Origin: Symbiodinium natans
Lineage: Eukaryota; Sar; Dinophyceae; Suessiales; Symbiodiniaceae
Direction of reading: 5' to 3'
NCBI GenBank assembly: GCA_905221605.1
Contig: CAJNDS010000028.1
Span: 109,763-171,762 of the forward strand
Length of the DNA: 62,000 nt
A program made the translations under genes and the position numbers. The notes below the pieces were generated by a model, which did not search any database, was not told the DNA's origin, and saw nothing but the letters and a program-made list of their open reading frames with translations. Numbering within the stretch: the stretch's first letter is position 1; each line of letters starts with the position of its first letter. Shown here piece after piece: positions 49,261 to 61,600 of this stretch.

Positions 49261-49899
49261 GAAAACTTCGGCTGGCATTGGGGCCCTGAGCATTTGAGGC
49301 CAGAAAAGGGAACCAACCCCCCACCCCCCACCCATCCCCAAGAAGCCAACCAAAAAACCTGAAAACAAGCATAGCACGTGCTTCAATTGCCAGCCAGTAA
49401 ACCAGGCTCAACCAGAAAGCCGATCGCACTTTTGGCCACTGGCCAGCTCATGACCTGATCCCTGATGCGCGCGCATCAATCCGTCGTTTGGCCTCCTGCA
49501 CCAGACCTCGGCTCCAAAGGACTGCAGCCATTCGCTAGTACAAGTTCTGAAGGAGCGGGTGCAGTTTGCACATGTCTGCACGCCTTTTGTTTGCCCAGCT
49601 GAGCCATCAACTTCTACAAGTTTAAACATGATGCATGAGAGCCTACTGTAGCTGCCAATCTACAGTTGGGACTACGAAGGTGTGGACTAAGCAGGCAACT
49701 GGCACCGTTTGCCAGCACCACGCCAGTGCCAGTGTAACTGGCGAAAAGTTGCAATTCTGCCGAAGGGAAACAATTCAAAACAAGTATAGTATTCGACATG
49801 CAGCCCCAGCGTCCAGGCAAAACTATTCAATGATCCAAGAAACTGCAAGGCTGCACCAAAAACAGGTATAGCTCATGCAGAAGATTCGTGCTCGGCAAG

Positions 49900-52800
49900 A
49901 AAGGGACTGCTCCCATGTCTCCTTTCCCCCTTCTCGCAAGCACTAATAACGGCGTTCATCATGATCTGATTCAGGAGAGCGCGATAAGATGGCGCGCACA
50001 ACCTGACGTCAGTTCTGCCCCACGCCAGGCGCTCTGACAACTTCGACAGCTTACACGATGAGTAGTACACTCTTCTCCGAACAAACTTGTCAGTCCGAGC
50101 GTTTCTTGAACATGCCCGTCCTGCTTCCTGAGCTCTGCTATGCTTCGTGCCCATTCCGTGGCCATGCCCCCAAGTTGCAGGCCATCAAGTACGGCCCCTT
50201 CTCATCTGGCAAGTGACTGTTTGCATCGTTCTCGTGTCTATCTGCGTGCGTTGCGAGGCATTTTTCAAACGACGATGCCCTCAAAGCCTGGGATTGGTGC
50301 ACGCTGCTTCTCGTCATCTCTCCAGCTTGCTGATTCCTGTGTTTATTGTGTTGCTGACACTTGACTTCAGGCCGAGCCGACTGCGCTGTCTACGCTTGGT
50401 CGTGGTGGTACCGCGAGTGGTGGCACGTGTCGTGTGGGTCCCCCCATGTGTGCTTGGCCATCAGGTGAAATGCTTCAGCGTCTTGAGCGACGCTCATACG
50501 CCCATGCTGGAGTGCTGCATGGAACGAAAGAGAGGAAGGGCCGCAGATAGGTATCAGCCCAACAATGAACCAAAGCAGGGCTGTAGGGTTCCACACGTGT
50601 GCCTTCGGTGGCTGTCTAGCTGCGGGAAGCTGCTTCGGGCGCTTGCAAGGTGCAGCAGCATCCCAACCCGTGGCATGAGTGCCACGTCCGGCACCCATGC
50701 TGACCAACTTGCACAAAGAGCAAACAGCAGCTCAAGCTCGCTGACGTGTTTAATCATCAAGAGCTCACTGGACAAAGTGGGCCCTAGCGAGGTGGCGTTG
50801 TCGCCCCTTTGTAAGCGCCCACGGTCGTGGTGCAACTGGCAAACACATTTTGTTCTTGAGTGGAAGGCTTTCTATTTTCCACCGGTTGACAGACAAGAAC
50901 TAACTAGCACAGACCTGCTTCAGCTGCCGATGCTAGTTTCCACCCTGACACCCACCCCCCAATGCACCAACACCATCAGCACACAACTCCATCGTGCCAA
51001 TGTGCTTGCGGGCAGATTGTGTTCCACTCAGGACCACGAAGTGAAGACAAGAGAACTGGAAGTGAAGCAGGCAAAAGGGAACCAAACAGCTCCTAGATTT
51101 GGACATGTCGACAAGGAGCAACAGTGCAAGAGCTTGCTGCCATTCACCAGCTTTCTCGCATGCGCTGACGACGGTGCTGAGTGTAATTTCATCGCAAAGT
51201 GCTTTGCTGCAAGCCACGCCCAATGCCACGCATGCCTGGCACCACTCTCCTGACAAAATGACAGCGGATGTGCAGCCTCCAAGCTCGCGAAAAGACATGT
51301 GCAGAACCCAAGTCAAGGGTATGCATCCCAACCATATGCTCCAAGGTCGCTGGCTCTTTGAAAGGCGCTGATTGCTGCATTAAGTCCTTGTGTGCGCAAG
51401 AAATGGTGAGTGAGTATCTGTCTGGCTGGCGGGCAGGGCAGACAGAGACAGACAGAGGTGACAGGGACTTGGATGCAGTTGAGGCACCGGTCAAATCGGC
51501 CTCAAGGTTGAAAGACTGCATACGCTTCATCATCTGGAATGCCCCTGCCCACTCGGCACCTGCACTTGGGTGGAGCTAAAGGTGCTCCTCACTCGACATG
51601 GATCATCTACAAACTAGGCCTTTTTCCAGGGCGCTGATTGCTGCATGATAGCTGATCCTGAGCTTGGGCATTGACTTCACCGGGCTTTACAACGCCGAAG
51701 CTGAAAGCACCAGTGTTGTGGAAAGGATCCGCTGAGATAAGCTGGTGATTTCTGCGTTGTTAAGCAGCAGGCACCCAACTCGCCACTCTCCAGCTTTCTC
51801 ACAGGCACCTACACCGAGCACTCAGACAGATTCAGACAGTCAAAAGCATGCTGACAGAAGCTGACAGGCGAACGCGTGTGGCTAAGACGGCAAGGCACTG
51901 ATGGCAGCGTTGTAGACTGTCGAATCAATGCTGTGGGAAGTATTGCTTCGCATAGCTTGCATCTGCAAGGCCTCCAGAAATGTAACCGCCAGTCGCCACT
52001 GACTGTCCCTGGAAAAAGTCGTCATGACTCCAGTTGTGCTGAAGACTGATGCAGATATCCAGCTTTCCTGAGCTGCGCTGAGAGGCACTCTGACAGAACA
52101 AGACCGGGTGCCTCTCAGCGTCACGATCACTGTGGTCACTGGTCACTGCTTCCGAAGCTTCAGACATGAGGTTCAGCAAATGACTTCCCAGAGCCCAGCG
52201 ATCACAGCATGCTGCCGGACTCGGTCCAAAGATGCAAGCTTCTGTTCTAGTTGTACTGTTTTTCGTATAAGTCGCCCCGGGGAAGCTGGCTCAAGAAGGC
52301 TCAAGGACCATAGCAGCTGAGATGCGATGAAAGATGCGATTCGGCCACCGAACAAGCCGCCATGGCAGCATCGTAGATCAAGACATCTACTTGCAGAGCT
52401 GCGCTTGCCGTTCCTTGTCAAGCAATTGCATCTGCTGATGCAGGCGGTTCTTCCCGCAAGTGCTGGCATCATCACACTTGTCAATGAGCTTTCCAGAAGA
52501 CATACCAACTTAACCAGGACGAGACTCCATGCAGAAGCAAGCTGGCTGGTTGCCATGCGCTGTGCTTCCCACAAGCACTCACGGCAGCGCTTACGCTTGC
52601 CAGATCTGCTGCCTGAGCGCAGTTCGGAGAAGGCTGAGAACGGACGATGCATGATCCTACCATGTTCATGGAAGCCCTTGCCAGTTGCTGCCAAACAACA
52701 GGCGCTGCACCTGAAATCGAGCAAAGCACTGTCATGGCTGCATCCTTCTGAGACTTCTGAGACTGGTATGTGGTGCCAGCCGGAGTGCGAAGGAGACGAA

Positions 52801-55800
52801 GGGCGATCAGCCACTCTTTGCCAATATCGCAGCAGTTCACAATTGCGCTGAGTTCAGTGGGGCTGCGATGGCGGCTCGAGCTCCTGGATGAGACCGGCCA
52901 GAAGCAACATCAAAAGCCACTCGGACCATTTTTTCAGGCGTCCTGCGCAAGCCCAAGGCCAGGTCCCACCTGGTGGAGTGCGCCACGCAGCCGAGCACCG
53001 CAGTCAGGCTGAAGTTGTCCTCGCCAAAGATTGCAAAAGTAAAGAAAATAAGAAAAGTGCTCTCTCTTTCTTTGACGTTGACCAACTTCTGCACAGAGAG
53101 CCGGTCCGCCGAGAGGGCCAGACGCTGCAAGCTGTCCCTCAGAAGGAGGCCGAGCTGCCACACCCGACCTGTCAGCACGAAAACATACGAAAACACGGCA
53201 AAAAATGTGCAGCAAAAGCAAAGCACCCGCATCGCAGGAGCCACTGAGGTTCGGTCCATTCCCACTTGCCGTTACTGCACTGTTCAAAGCAGCAACGTCG
53301 ATCTGCATGCCCGCCGCGTCTGCACGGTGAAAGATGAAGAGCGCTTCCAGCCATGCTTGCGCCTGCGCAAGTGTGTCGTTGAACACTGCACCGCGCTGAG
53401 GATGCGTGCTTCATGAGTGTGAAGCTGCATATAGGTTGCACTTAGTGACTTTGGGCTCGCGGCCTTCCCACAGCAGCTGATGGCTGAGCTGCATGCGAGC
53501 TTAGTGGATGGAGCTCGCAATCTACAGGACAAGCCCAGCACTCCCACTGCCGCCCACCACTGGTACGCCGGCAGCACAGATACCGGAGATGGCGCATGAA
53601 TGGCCAATCCCATTTGCCACTTGGAACACTCCGGCAGCGCTGCAGCCACAAAGGATTTCACATCGCGACTTTGCCCCAAGCCTCAGCTTGTCAGTGATTG
53701 ACGTTGAGCCGGGAACAAGACTCGTTCGTGTTTACGCCATGCGAGGCAGGGGGGAGCGGTTCGGCTCCCACAAGGTCGTTTCCTAAATCCCGAATATCTG
53801 CTTGCAGTTGACAGAGCGGGTCAGAGTCCAACAACGGAAAAGGCATGTTGGCTGTTGCATCTGTCCCAGCTTGGCGCTGCACCGACAAAGTTTGGCCAGA
53901 GGCTCGAAGCTTTCAAAAAGGGTACCCAAGTTGTGGCGTTTGTCCCAGGTTGCGGTTGTACCGAAAGAAGATAGAAGTGCCAAACGCATCTTTTTGGAGG
54001 TCCGAAAATGCCTTCGGCTGGGTTTGCCGATCTGTTCAAGCTTCGGGCTTAGGGCTGCATGAAAAGAACAGTTTGGCTTGAGGCTGGAAGCTTCGCACGG
54101 CAACTCCATCTGGCTTAGTTTGTTCTCTGTCCCCACCGGCAAACGGTCCGGCTACAGGCTTCAATGGGGATGCGCCAAAATGACATCCGGCCTGAGGCAA
54201 GACAGTCGATAAACATGCAGCCGACTTATCGTCCGTCCCAGCTTTGGAAGCCTCGAAAAACACTGCCAAATGCGCTGGGGGAGAAGGGGCGGGAGGCAGG
54301 GAGGGGAGGGGTGGGGTTGAAGAAGCGGCAAGAATCATTCAAACACAGTGATGGTAAACCTTGCCAAACGAAAGAACGATTGTCTCGAATTCCCAAGGCT
54401 CCGGGCTAGTCTACATCACGCTGTCACAGGCTTTCGGCCAGGCTTCAAAGCGCGACGCCGTGCTTCCAGCTGCGGCTCTCCACGCACACTTGCGCCGACG
54501 ACTTCAGACTCCCGACATCAAATCCACTGGTCCCCGATTGCATATCTGCCTACATGCGACGCATGCAACTGCCTGTCAAAAACAAGCAAAGCACGCAGCA
54601 CTCACGTCAGCTCTTCTCACTCTCGTCTCGCAAGCAAAGCACCAAGCTGGTTGCCCTGTCTTGCTCGACAAACTTGCATGCCAAAGGTCCAGCATTTGCA
54701 ACGACCATGCCCACCGCATGCCGGGATCTCTACCAGAACGTAGTACGACGTTCAACGCTCCAACTCTCAGCGGCAATCTGGTATCCCTGCACAGACCTCA
54801 GTTGCAAAGATGCAAGCGTGAAAGAGTGGCGGCAGCAATTGCTCCTGGACATCACGAGACCATACATCAGACTCAGGATGATTCTTCGACAATGGCGCTC
54901 GCTGCTGCGGTTGCTTGTCTGGACATACGTAAGGCTGTTTGCACTACGTGAAAGCTCTATAGAGAGTCCATAGACAAAATGCTCTAGGCAGATGAAACAT
55001 TCTGAGTACGGCCAGGAATCTCAGGATCGCGAGCTGCGGCTTCCACTGGGAAGCACGTTCGCAAGTGGCCAGAAGTGTGCTCGAGCTTATTTCATCAGGC
55101 TTGGACCCTTTGCCTTTGGACCGATTGGACTGCTTCGGGTACATCCTGCACATCTTGTGGAACAGCGAGCATGCCTGCAACCACGCCCCCGCGCGAGCAT
55201 ATGCGTCCAATGCAGCGTTGCACAGAACGGTGTCAATGCTGATGCCAGCGGCAGAGTCCAGGACTGCTGCGGCAATTTGCCAAATTCTGTTCTTCCTGAA
55301 CAACCAAGGCCAGCATGGACTGTGTGTTCTTGTGTGTTGCCGCTCGGGAAACGAACTACAACTAGCCGCAAAGCGTCCCACAGGCATTGACGTAAGCGCT
55401 GGCCCCAACTTCGTCTGGACTGAGTCTCCATGCACCAAGCCGATTCCTTTCACACAACATCTCCGGACAGAAATACTGCACAACGCCTTACAGATGAAAA
55501 TCTTACTCGGCCAGCTGCTAAACCACACCATGCTGAGCCATCCTGAGCCATCCTGACCGAGGCTCAGCAACCATGCTGCTGACTTCCATTTTCCCCCTCT
55601 TTCGAAGCACAAGATCATGCCGTTGAAGCCTATGGCCCGCGTCAGCAACAGCATGCTCTGCCACTCGGGGGATTCTAGCCCAGCTGCTTGCAAGATCTTT
55701 GCTGCAAAGTGCCCCGGGTGAAGTTAAAGTGTTCCTTGGTGTCGACGCGGGACGCGCTTGGACGAGGCAACAGTCAAAGACATTCGATTGTGGAAGGACT

Positions 55801-56850
55801 GCCATACCTTCGAGCTAGGCCAGCTAGACAGATCCCGCTCCCTATGGCAAATCCAAGTGGCAACGCAATTTGCCATCTTCCCCCGGCTGCCGAGGCAAGA
55901 GCAGCAGAATGGAGGCAAATTTGATTCGGCAGCGCTTTCCTTGCAAGTTCGACCGTCAGCAGCGGCATGTCAGCAAACTCCATTCCAGCCAAGATTCATC
56001 CTGCGCATTGCTTTCAGAACGCACTCTGATCTTTGCCAAGAATGCTTCCTCCTGAGTTCACTGCACAGCATTAAGGAGAGCACATTCGACATGAAAATTC
56101 ACAACGGCGATCATTTGCGTCACCGAGTAGCTGGTGAGCACTCAACAGGATCCCAAAACCTTTGGCTTCAATTCAGCGAACCTACATGTCTCCAGAATGC
56201 CTGCATCTTGCCAGGCCACTGATAGCATCTGGCAAGATGCCCTCATCCTGCATGCTACCTCAACTGTCTCCACGCATGATCATCAAGCATTGCACGAAAT
56301 TGTGAAAACATGTTGAGACGTTCATCGCCAAGCAACAGAAAAGGCCTGCTGCTCGCTGCCACCGCTGCACACGAGAACAGGTCTTCATTATTGCCTGAAG
56401 AACGAAAGCCCTTGTTCGGTAGCAATCACTTACAACCAAAAGCGCGCGTAGTCAAAAGTGACAGAAAGGACCATAAGGCAGGAGTTCACCAGGAGTCACA
56501 GGGAGTCACAGGGAGTCACAAGATGAGAACTCCAGAGAACGGCTGTAAGAAGCGGACACTGCACGTCACCAAAGAGTCCACCTTGAAGTCTTGGCATCGC
56601 ATGTAAAGCCTCAAGGACGACAAAAGCAGAAGCAGAAAGTCACAAATTGTGATAGAAGCAAGCACTCGGAGCATAAGAAAAGTCAATGTAGCTGTGAGGG
56701 TGTGCACACTGCACGGGCCAAGGCTTGAAGGCAGTGATGCAGCCAGGCTTCAACAAACTTGTTGCTTTCTGCCAACGCTGCGCACGACTGTAGGCAGCAA
56801 TCACATGCTTGAATCCACGCTCCGCACCATACCTGAGGGCACACACCGTG
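49900..56850 (-). CDS. PPR-repeat exons, upstream part of the PPR locus (one long gene or two tandem genes)
   Basis: PPR phrases recur on minus in short open segments, in different frames, as expected for small exons. About 56830-56740 reads GFKHVIAAYSRAQRWQKATS. About 55947-55860 reads LHSAALASAAGGRWQIALPL. About 55680-55570 reads FNGMILCFERGGKWKSAAWL. About 55245-55010 reads TVLCNAALDAYARAGAW and KPDEISSSTLLATCERASQW. Near 53380 is DVAALNSAVTASGNG. About 52580-52500 reads SVSAAVSACGKHSAWQ, and about 52010-51890 reads SQWRLAVTFLEALQM. About 51830-51750 reads GACEKAGEWRVGCLLLNNAE. About 51215-51095 reads DEITLSTVVSACEKAGEWQQ, and about 49975-49910 reads NQIMMNAVISACEKG. Splice joins were not resolved. 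No start codon is fixed; the region up to about 57.3 kb may hold the N-terminus. Protein-like frames on plus here, including one of 368 codons, are shadows. Confidence 0.75.
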
Positions 56851-57360
56851 ACAACTAGCAAAAACTCCGCGGGCAAGTGTGTCCAAACTCCTCTTGAGTA
56901 CAAGGCACAGACTAGCCCGCCACGAAGCTCGGTAGCTAGGGCTCAACAAGACTTCCCACGACTTCGACTGTGGGTTTGCCTTCGGGTGGACCTTGTTGCT
57001 AATCATACGAAGATGTGTCACCAGATGCCATGACATGACTTGTCCGAGGTCCACACTGTTCCTTGAGTGGCCAAGGGCATTGCTTGTCCCAGAAAGCCGC
57101 GCACATGGCAGAGTCATCAGATGCGCAGGCTCTGAATAGAACTACCGTAACTACCGAAGGCCTACCCATGTCGGAGTTGCTTGGCACACTCCGAGCAATG
57201 CTCGAAGCACAAATGGCAACAAACGTGTCGGCCCAGATTGGTGCATCCAAAGCAGGCAGGTGAGCATCTGACGTGTTGCCTCCTTCGACCGTGTATTCGG
57301 TATACTTCCTGGTGGAGGACGGCACAGGAGCAAGAGCAAGACCCGTCGGATCAGACCCGA

Positions 57361-58849
57361 CTACGTCCTGGAGCTTCCACGAACAAGTGCCGCAGGATAC
57401 TTGGCAGCCTTAGGTTGCCATGAACACCACTCGGCCCCCTGCAAGTCAATGCCGGCAAGCATCGTTAACCGCCAGCTTGTCCAACGCCGCAGCGGGAAGA
57501 TCGACATGACACTGACGAGAGCGGACTTCATTGTTTCCAGCCCTTGTTTCACTTGTTTCGTGAAGAACAAATTGCCACAAGCGAGCCTTGTGACTGAGCC
57601 GGATCAAGTACAGGAAAACGTCGGCAATTTCCTGCAAAACGACTTCTTGAACACCACCCCCACTCCAGGGCATGATTCGGCCTCGGGGTTTGTTCTTTGG
57701 TCAGGTTTTTAGAAATGGAGGACTCAGCTCCTCAGGAGATTCACAAGATATGGCCACCAGGTAAGCCAGTCTACGATCCCTCAAACCTGTTGTCTGCACC
57801 ATTCAGTGATGGACCCTCTTCAAGCCGGAAGCCTCTTCAAGCCAGAAAGAAGCCGGGTCTTTATAGCGTGCCAGATACGACAAGCTGGGGCGTAGGAAGC
57901 CGACAAGCAGTGGACGACTCAGCAGCAGAGCAGCATTGCAGAGCCCGATGGTACTAGCAATACTAGAAGCAGTCAGGCGTAGTCACTGTCTCCGACGCCA
58001 TTGCGAAACCCGTGGCAGGACATGCGGGCTTTGAAGCACATCGGAAATTTCGAGTTGAGCGCGGTTGAAGCTTTGAAGCAGGAAGAACACACATGAAACA
58101 CGGACTCCTGCCGGACTGCAGTGCGGTGTTTCTCACTCCAGCCGGGAAGGCCTTCTGCGACCTTTGTTGCACTTCCCCACACACGCACCGGCCCTCGGGT
58201 AAGTCCTCAACAAAAGCCTGCCTCGCCCTTCCACTGGAAGCACTCGCACAACTCACCCACCTGCATTGCGGAGCTTGCAGGCTTTACAGGCTTACAGGAA
58301 CTTGCATGACCGTCTGTTGGCATGCGGTTAACAGTACCATCTTGCAATGTCATCTTCAACCTCTTCACCCGGTCGCAAGACAGGTGCAGGAATTAAGTAG
58401 TATGGATGGGGCACTGCACGTCACTCCACACGACTGCATGCTGCTTGTTGGACCGACAGCAACAGAAGTTCACAACACAGCTTCTGGTCGCGTACACCTG
58501 TCGATGATTAACGCTCGGTGCTCATGGTCAAGAGAAACGGACATCCGAGCATCCACATGGCCTCCCCCACCAGAGCAAGCGCTAGATTTCTCGGTGAATG
58601 GAACTGATCCTGACGAAGCGTGCCGAACCATGACCATCGGCCACATCGTATTTCTGGGCTAATGAGATGCGAGCTCAAGAATGCGACAGCTTCAAGCTGC
58701 TCTGATGGAACAAGCTTTGCTTCTGAGTTGTGGTCCCAATCTCGCTCACGAGCAAAATCAGCCAGTTCCCGTCGGAGCTGCTCCAAAGAGATGTCTGTCA
58801 AATCCAGCAAGTGCAATGAGCACTTTTTCACAGGCTGCCGAACAACGTA
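57361..58849 (-). CDS. DCTPP1: dCTP pyrophosphatase (DCTPP1, all-alpha MazG family), seven visible exons
   Basis: DCTPP1 hydrolyses dCTP and, preferentially, base-modified dCTPs to the monophosphate, cleaning the nucleotide pool. Exons on minus: about 58849-58736 (LDLTDISLEQLRRELADFA, RERDW); 58609-58562 (DQFHSPRNLALALVGE); 58260-58222 (VGELCECFQWKGE, MazG metal-binding ExxE region and FQW); about 58172-58109 (KVAEGLPGWSEKHRTAV); about 57645-57587 (LQEIADVFLYLIRLSHK, the ExxD metal-binding pair); 57511-57461 (CHVDLPAAALDKLAVND); 57408-57361 (AAKYPAALVRGSSRT, stop). The chain matches the family from end to end at normal length. Donors are GA at 58735 and GC at 58561, 57586 and 57460. Two joins, around the third and fourth exons, are not resolved, and a TGA lies in frame between them. 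An upstream exon at about 59200-58960 may add an N-terminal extension. Confidence 0.9.
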
Positions 58850-58957
58850 CTACAAGCATATTTGTGGCCAGACAACCTTCACTGAAGATGGTCCGCGCGG
58901 CTGCCTGACAACTTAACCAGAGTCTGCTGCCACTGAGCATTCGGCATGAAGCAACGT

Positions 58958-59221
58958 CCAGCGGGTCTGCTCGAGTGTCGAACGAGGTGCCTCCTTGCTT
59001 GCAGACCTGCAGCGGGGCTTCAACAGCAAATGTGTCACACGGCTGGTCACTATGTTTGGGCAGCGGCTCGGTGGAAGTCGTCGCCCCATCGGTTGCGGCG
59101 TTTGTGCTTCCACCTCGAGCACTGTTGCTAGACTGCGAATAGCACCCAAACGGTATATCTGAACTCCAGGACGCTTGTGCAGATCGAAATGTTTGAAAGT
59201 TCGGGCTGATGTTACTTGCAT
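58958..59221 (-). CDS. Candidate exon, possible N-terminal extension of DCTPP1
   Basis: A minus frame reads a polar Ser/Thr-rich sequence (SSNSARGGSTNAATDG, then TFAVEAPLQVCKQGGTSF) with protein-like composition. It lies directly upstream of the first DCTPP1 exon and on the same strand. No motif confirms the link. It could instead be the end of the next upstream gene. Confidence 0.35.
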
Positions 59222-59960
59222 CTTGCGAACATTTCAACATACATCAACATATCGGAGTGGATGGCCAACATGTCATGTTGATGGCCTCGTATTCATGTCT
59301 TACAAGAACAAAACGGGTATCGCGACAATGACAGCCCCCGTAATCTGAAAACATCTCCGCGTCCAGACAAACGAGAAATTCCACGCAGACTGGCCAGCTT
59401 ACAGCTGCAAGTTGTGCGGTATCGGAAGTGATGCGCATCCCCACATATCATGCTCACCTACTTCTCGCCCCTCAGGGCACCCCACGGCTCTCAACGCCAA
59501 GTCCCATGCCAATTCGCCGCCGCTTCAGTGCAGTTTCGGCATGACACATGCCTGCGGCTACAAGTAGTTCATCAAACCTTCCATCCTATGCTCTTCACTC
59601 ACAGCGCCATGCAAACATCTCTAAGACAGCAGATTTACTCATTTCGTCTCAGCAACAGAAGCCTGCGTGGAAGATTCGCTCGACCACACCTCTTTCAATA
59701 CCTGCGCGAGAGATCTGTCAAGGGCATAAGTGGGCACCAGCGCCGTATTCACGAACAAGGTATGCACAAAGCTACTCAAAACGCATTCAATATGGTGCCA
59801 AGTTGTTTGGAGAGTGCCGCCACGGCCTGCCATCGCCCGACATGCAATCCGACAACCCGTACTGGATCGGAACATAGCAGGCAATTAAAGGCCTCACGAG
59901 ATGCGCCATCACCTCAGGTTCTCACATCTCCCATCTAATTAGGAGCCGTGCTATGCAACT

Positions 59961-61600
59961 TTACCCTCGGGAAGGCACGCGTTTCACCGTTGCACGTCGT
60001 CCCTTCTGACGCCATTTTGGCTGAATGACACCAGTCTTCGACAGACACAGGCCAAGATGATGCTTGAAAGTAGTCCAGTGGCTGTCAATAGCTGCAATCC
60101 ATCTTCTAGCCAGTTCACGAAGCGTCGGAGGACTCTGGACTATGAATTGCTGGGCAGTGCGGGACCGTACGACGTACTGCTTTTGTAGGCCTGACTGGGG
60201 AGACAACTGTGAAGTGAAATTTGTTCCCACTTTACGAGTGGTTTGTGGAGCTCGGAACACTGAAGAATGTCGGAATCCCTTCAGAACTGTGCAGGTCTTC
60301 GATAATGCTCAACCGTGAACTGTAGCAGCAGCAATCAATGCCTGGCATGTCCACGTATGTCGATCCACCGAATACTAACAGCAGTTCTTAGCATGTTCAC
60401 GGAGCTTTCTCGCATGCTTCTGGAAGTGGCAAAAGCCTGCACGCAGTGAACGCGGTGCATAATGTGAGCAATGCAAAGGCCAAGAATGAACTTCTGCAAG
60501 CGCAACTTTTCACCTCGGCGGCGTGTTCACGCTTCCGTATGCATCTGCGTTCTGGCATTTAAAGCTACCAGACTGCAGCAAGTCTCTGAGACTCACGAGT
60601 CCAGGAATCACCAGCTTAAACAGTTGACAGGGGCTCTGCTCCTGGCTCAAAGGCTGTACTGGCTGCAAAGAGATTCACAGAGTCCCACAGCAGCACCTGC
60701 AGAAGTCAAAGGCAGCCGCTCTGACAAAACTAAGTGCGCTGCCCAAACAGGCCTGAGCCAACCTAACTTGTAGATGTCAGAGCGTCCTCCCCATCAGATG
60801 TTGATGTTGCATCCCACATTTTCTAGCTGCAAGCTTCAATAACACTACGTCAAGACCGCCGGATCTGCAGTTTCCCATCAGATTTCAAGAAGCACCCCAT
60901 CAAGCTGTGTCCAACCACCTACAAGCTCATCTGCAAGAAGCACGCTCTGTGCCTGTGTGCCAGTGCTAGCAAACCCTTTTCACCGACTGGCCGATGCATG
61001 CCAAAAAAGGGAAGCCTTTAGTGGATCATGCGGGATGGCTATCAAGAAACCCTTGTCTAGGCACCAGAAAGATCGAAAGAAAGACTGGAAGACTGGACTG
61101 GAGCGGAAACCCGATTGCCCACATTGCGAAATTGAAATTGAGCTGTCCTCCGTGGCCATGCTTGCATGCCTTTCTGGGGGTGCCTGGCGATGCCCGCAAG
61201 TTGTCGTTAGACAGGCTAGCACCGGTAGAAGTTCTGACGCACGCCATCGCCAAGCCCAACGGAGCGGATGAGCGCAGAGACATGAAGAAAACGCACTCAG
61301 CCAGCTGCCCAAGGCTGAAGAACTTCCGACAGGGAAGCCTTCGCAAACGCTTCGCAACGTTGGCACGCCAGTGGGCTGTGCCATAAGCACAGCAGAAGGT
61401 GCTTGGCCTGCTCCATGGCTGACAAGATGAGGCCAGCCCGAACCAGCTCCTCCCTGAGTCTCTGGAGCCCCTGCACTTTGCAATATGCCTGTTGAACCTC
61501 ATGGCGGAAACGACCCACAAAACGGTCCTGCCTCTTGACTGAGGCTTGCTCCGCAATTTCTTTCTGGATCGAACGGGTCCTGGCTGAACTTTCCATCAAA
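59961..61600 (-). CDS. Unassigned gene with a coiled-coil exon
   Basis: Two clear coding segments lie on minus. About 61595-61408 reads a charged helical segment (RSIQKEIAEQASVKRQDRF, then LQRLREELVRAGLILSAM), probably a coiled coil, ending at CAG before GCCAAG, a GC donor like those in neighbouring genes. The frame 60260-59961 reads RSRTAQQFIVQSPPTLRELA and ARRWIAAIDSHWTTFKHH, then a basic tail (RRATVKRVPSRG) and a stop. The stop and basic tail suggest the latter is the last exon of the same gene. I do not recognise the family. The 61.3-61.0 kb interval between them has open frames on both strands and was not resolved. Confidence 0.5.

Noticed and set aside
50147-51253. Open frame of 368 codons on plus
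   Set aside because: It lies opposite clear PPR phrases on minus (DEITLSTVVSACEKAGEWQQ) and shows no family motif.
60012-60026. Resemblance to the dinoflagellate spliced leader (GCCATTTTGGCT then GAA)
   Set aside because: Only 12 contiguous bases match, the next base differs, it is on plus while genes are on minus, and it lies inside a coding exon. A shorter 10-base match at 35082-35091 is at chance level.
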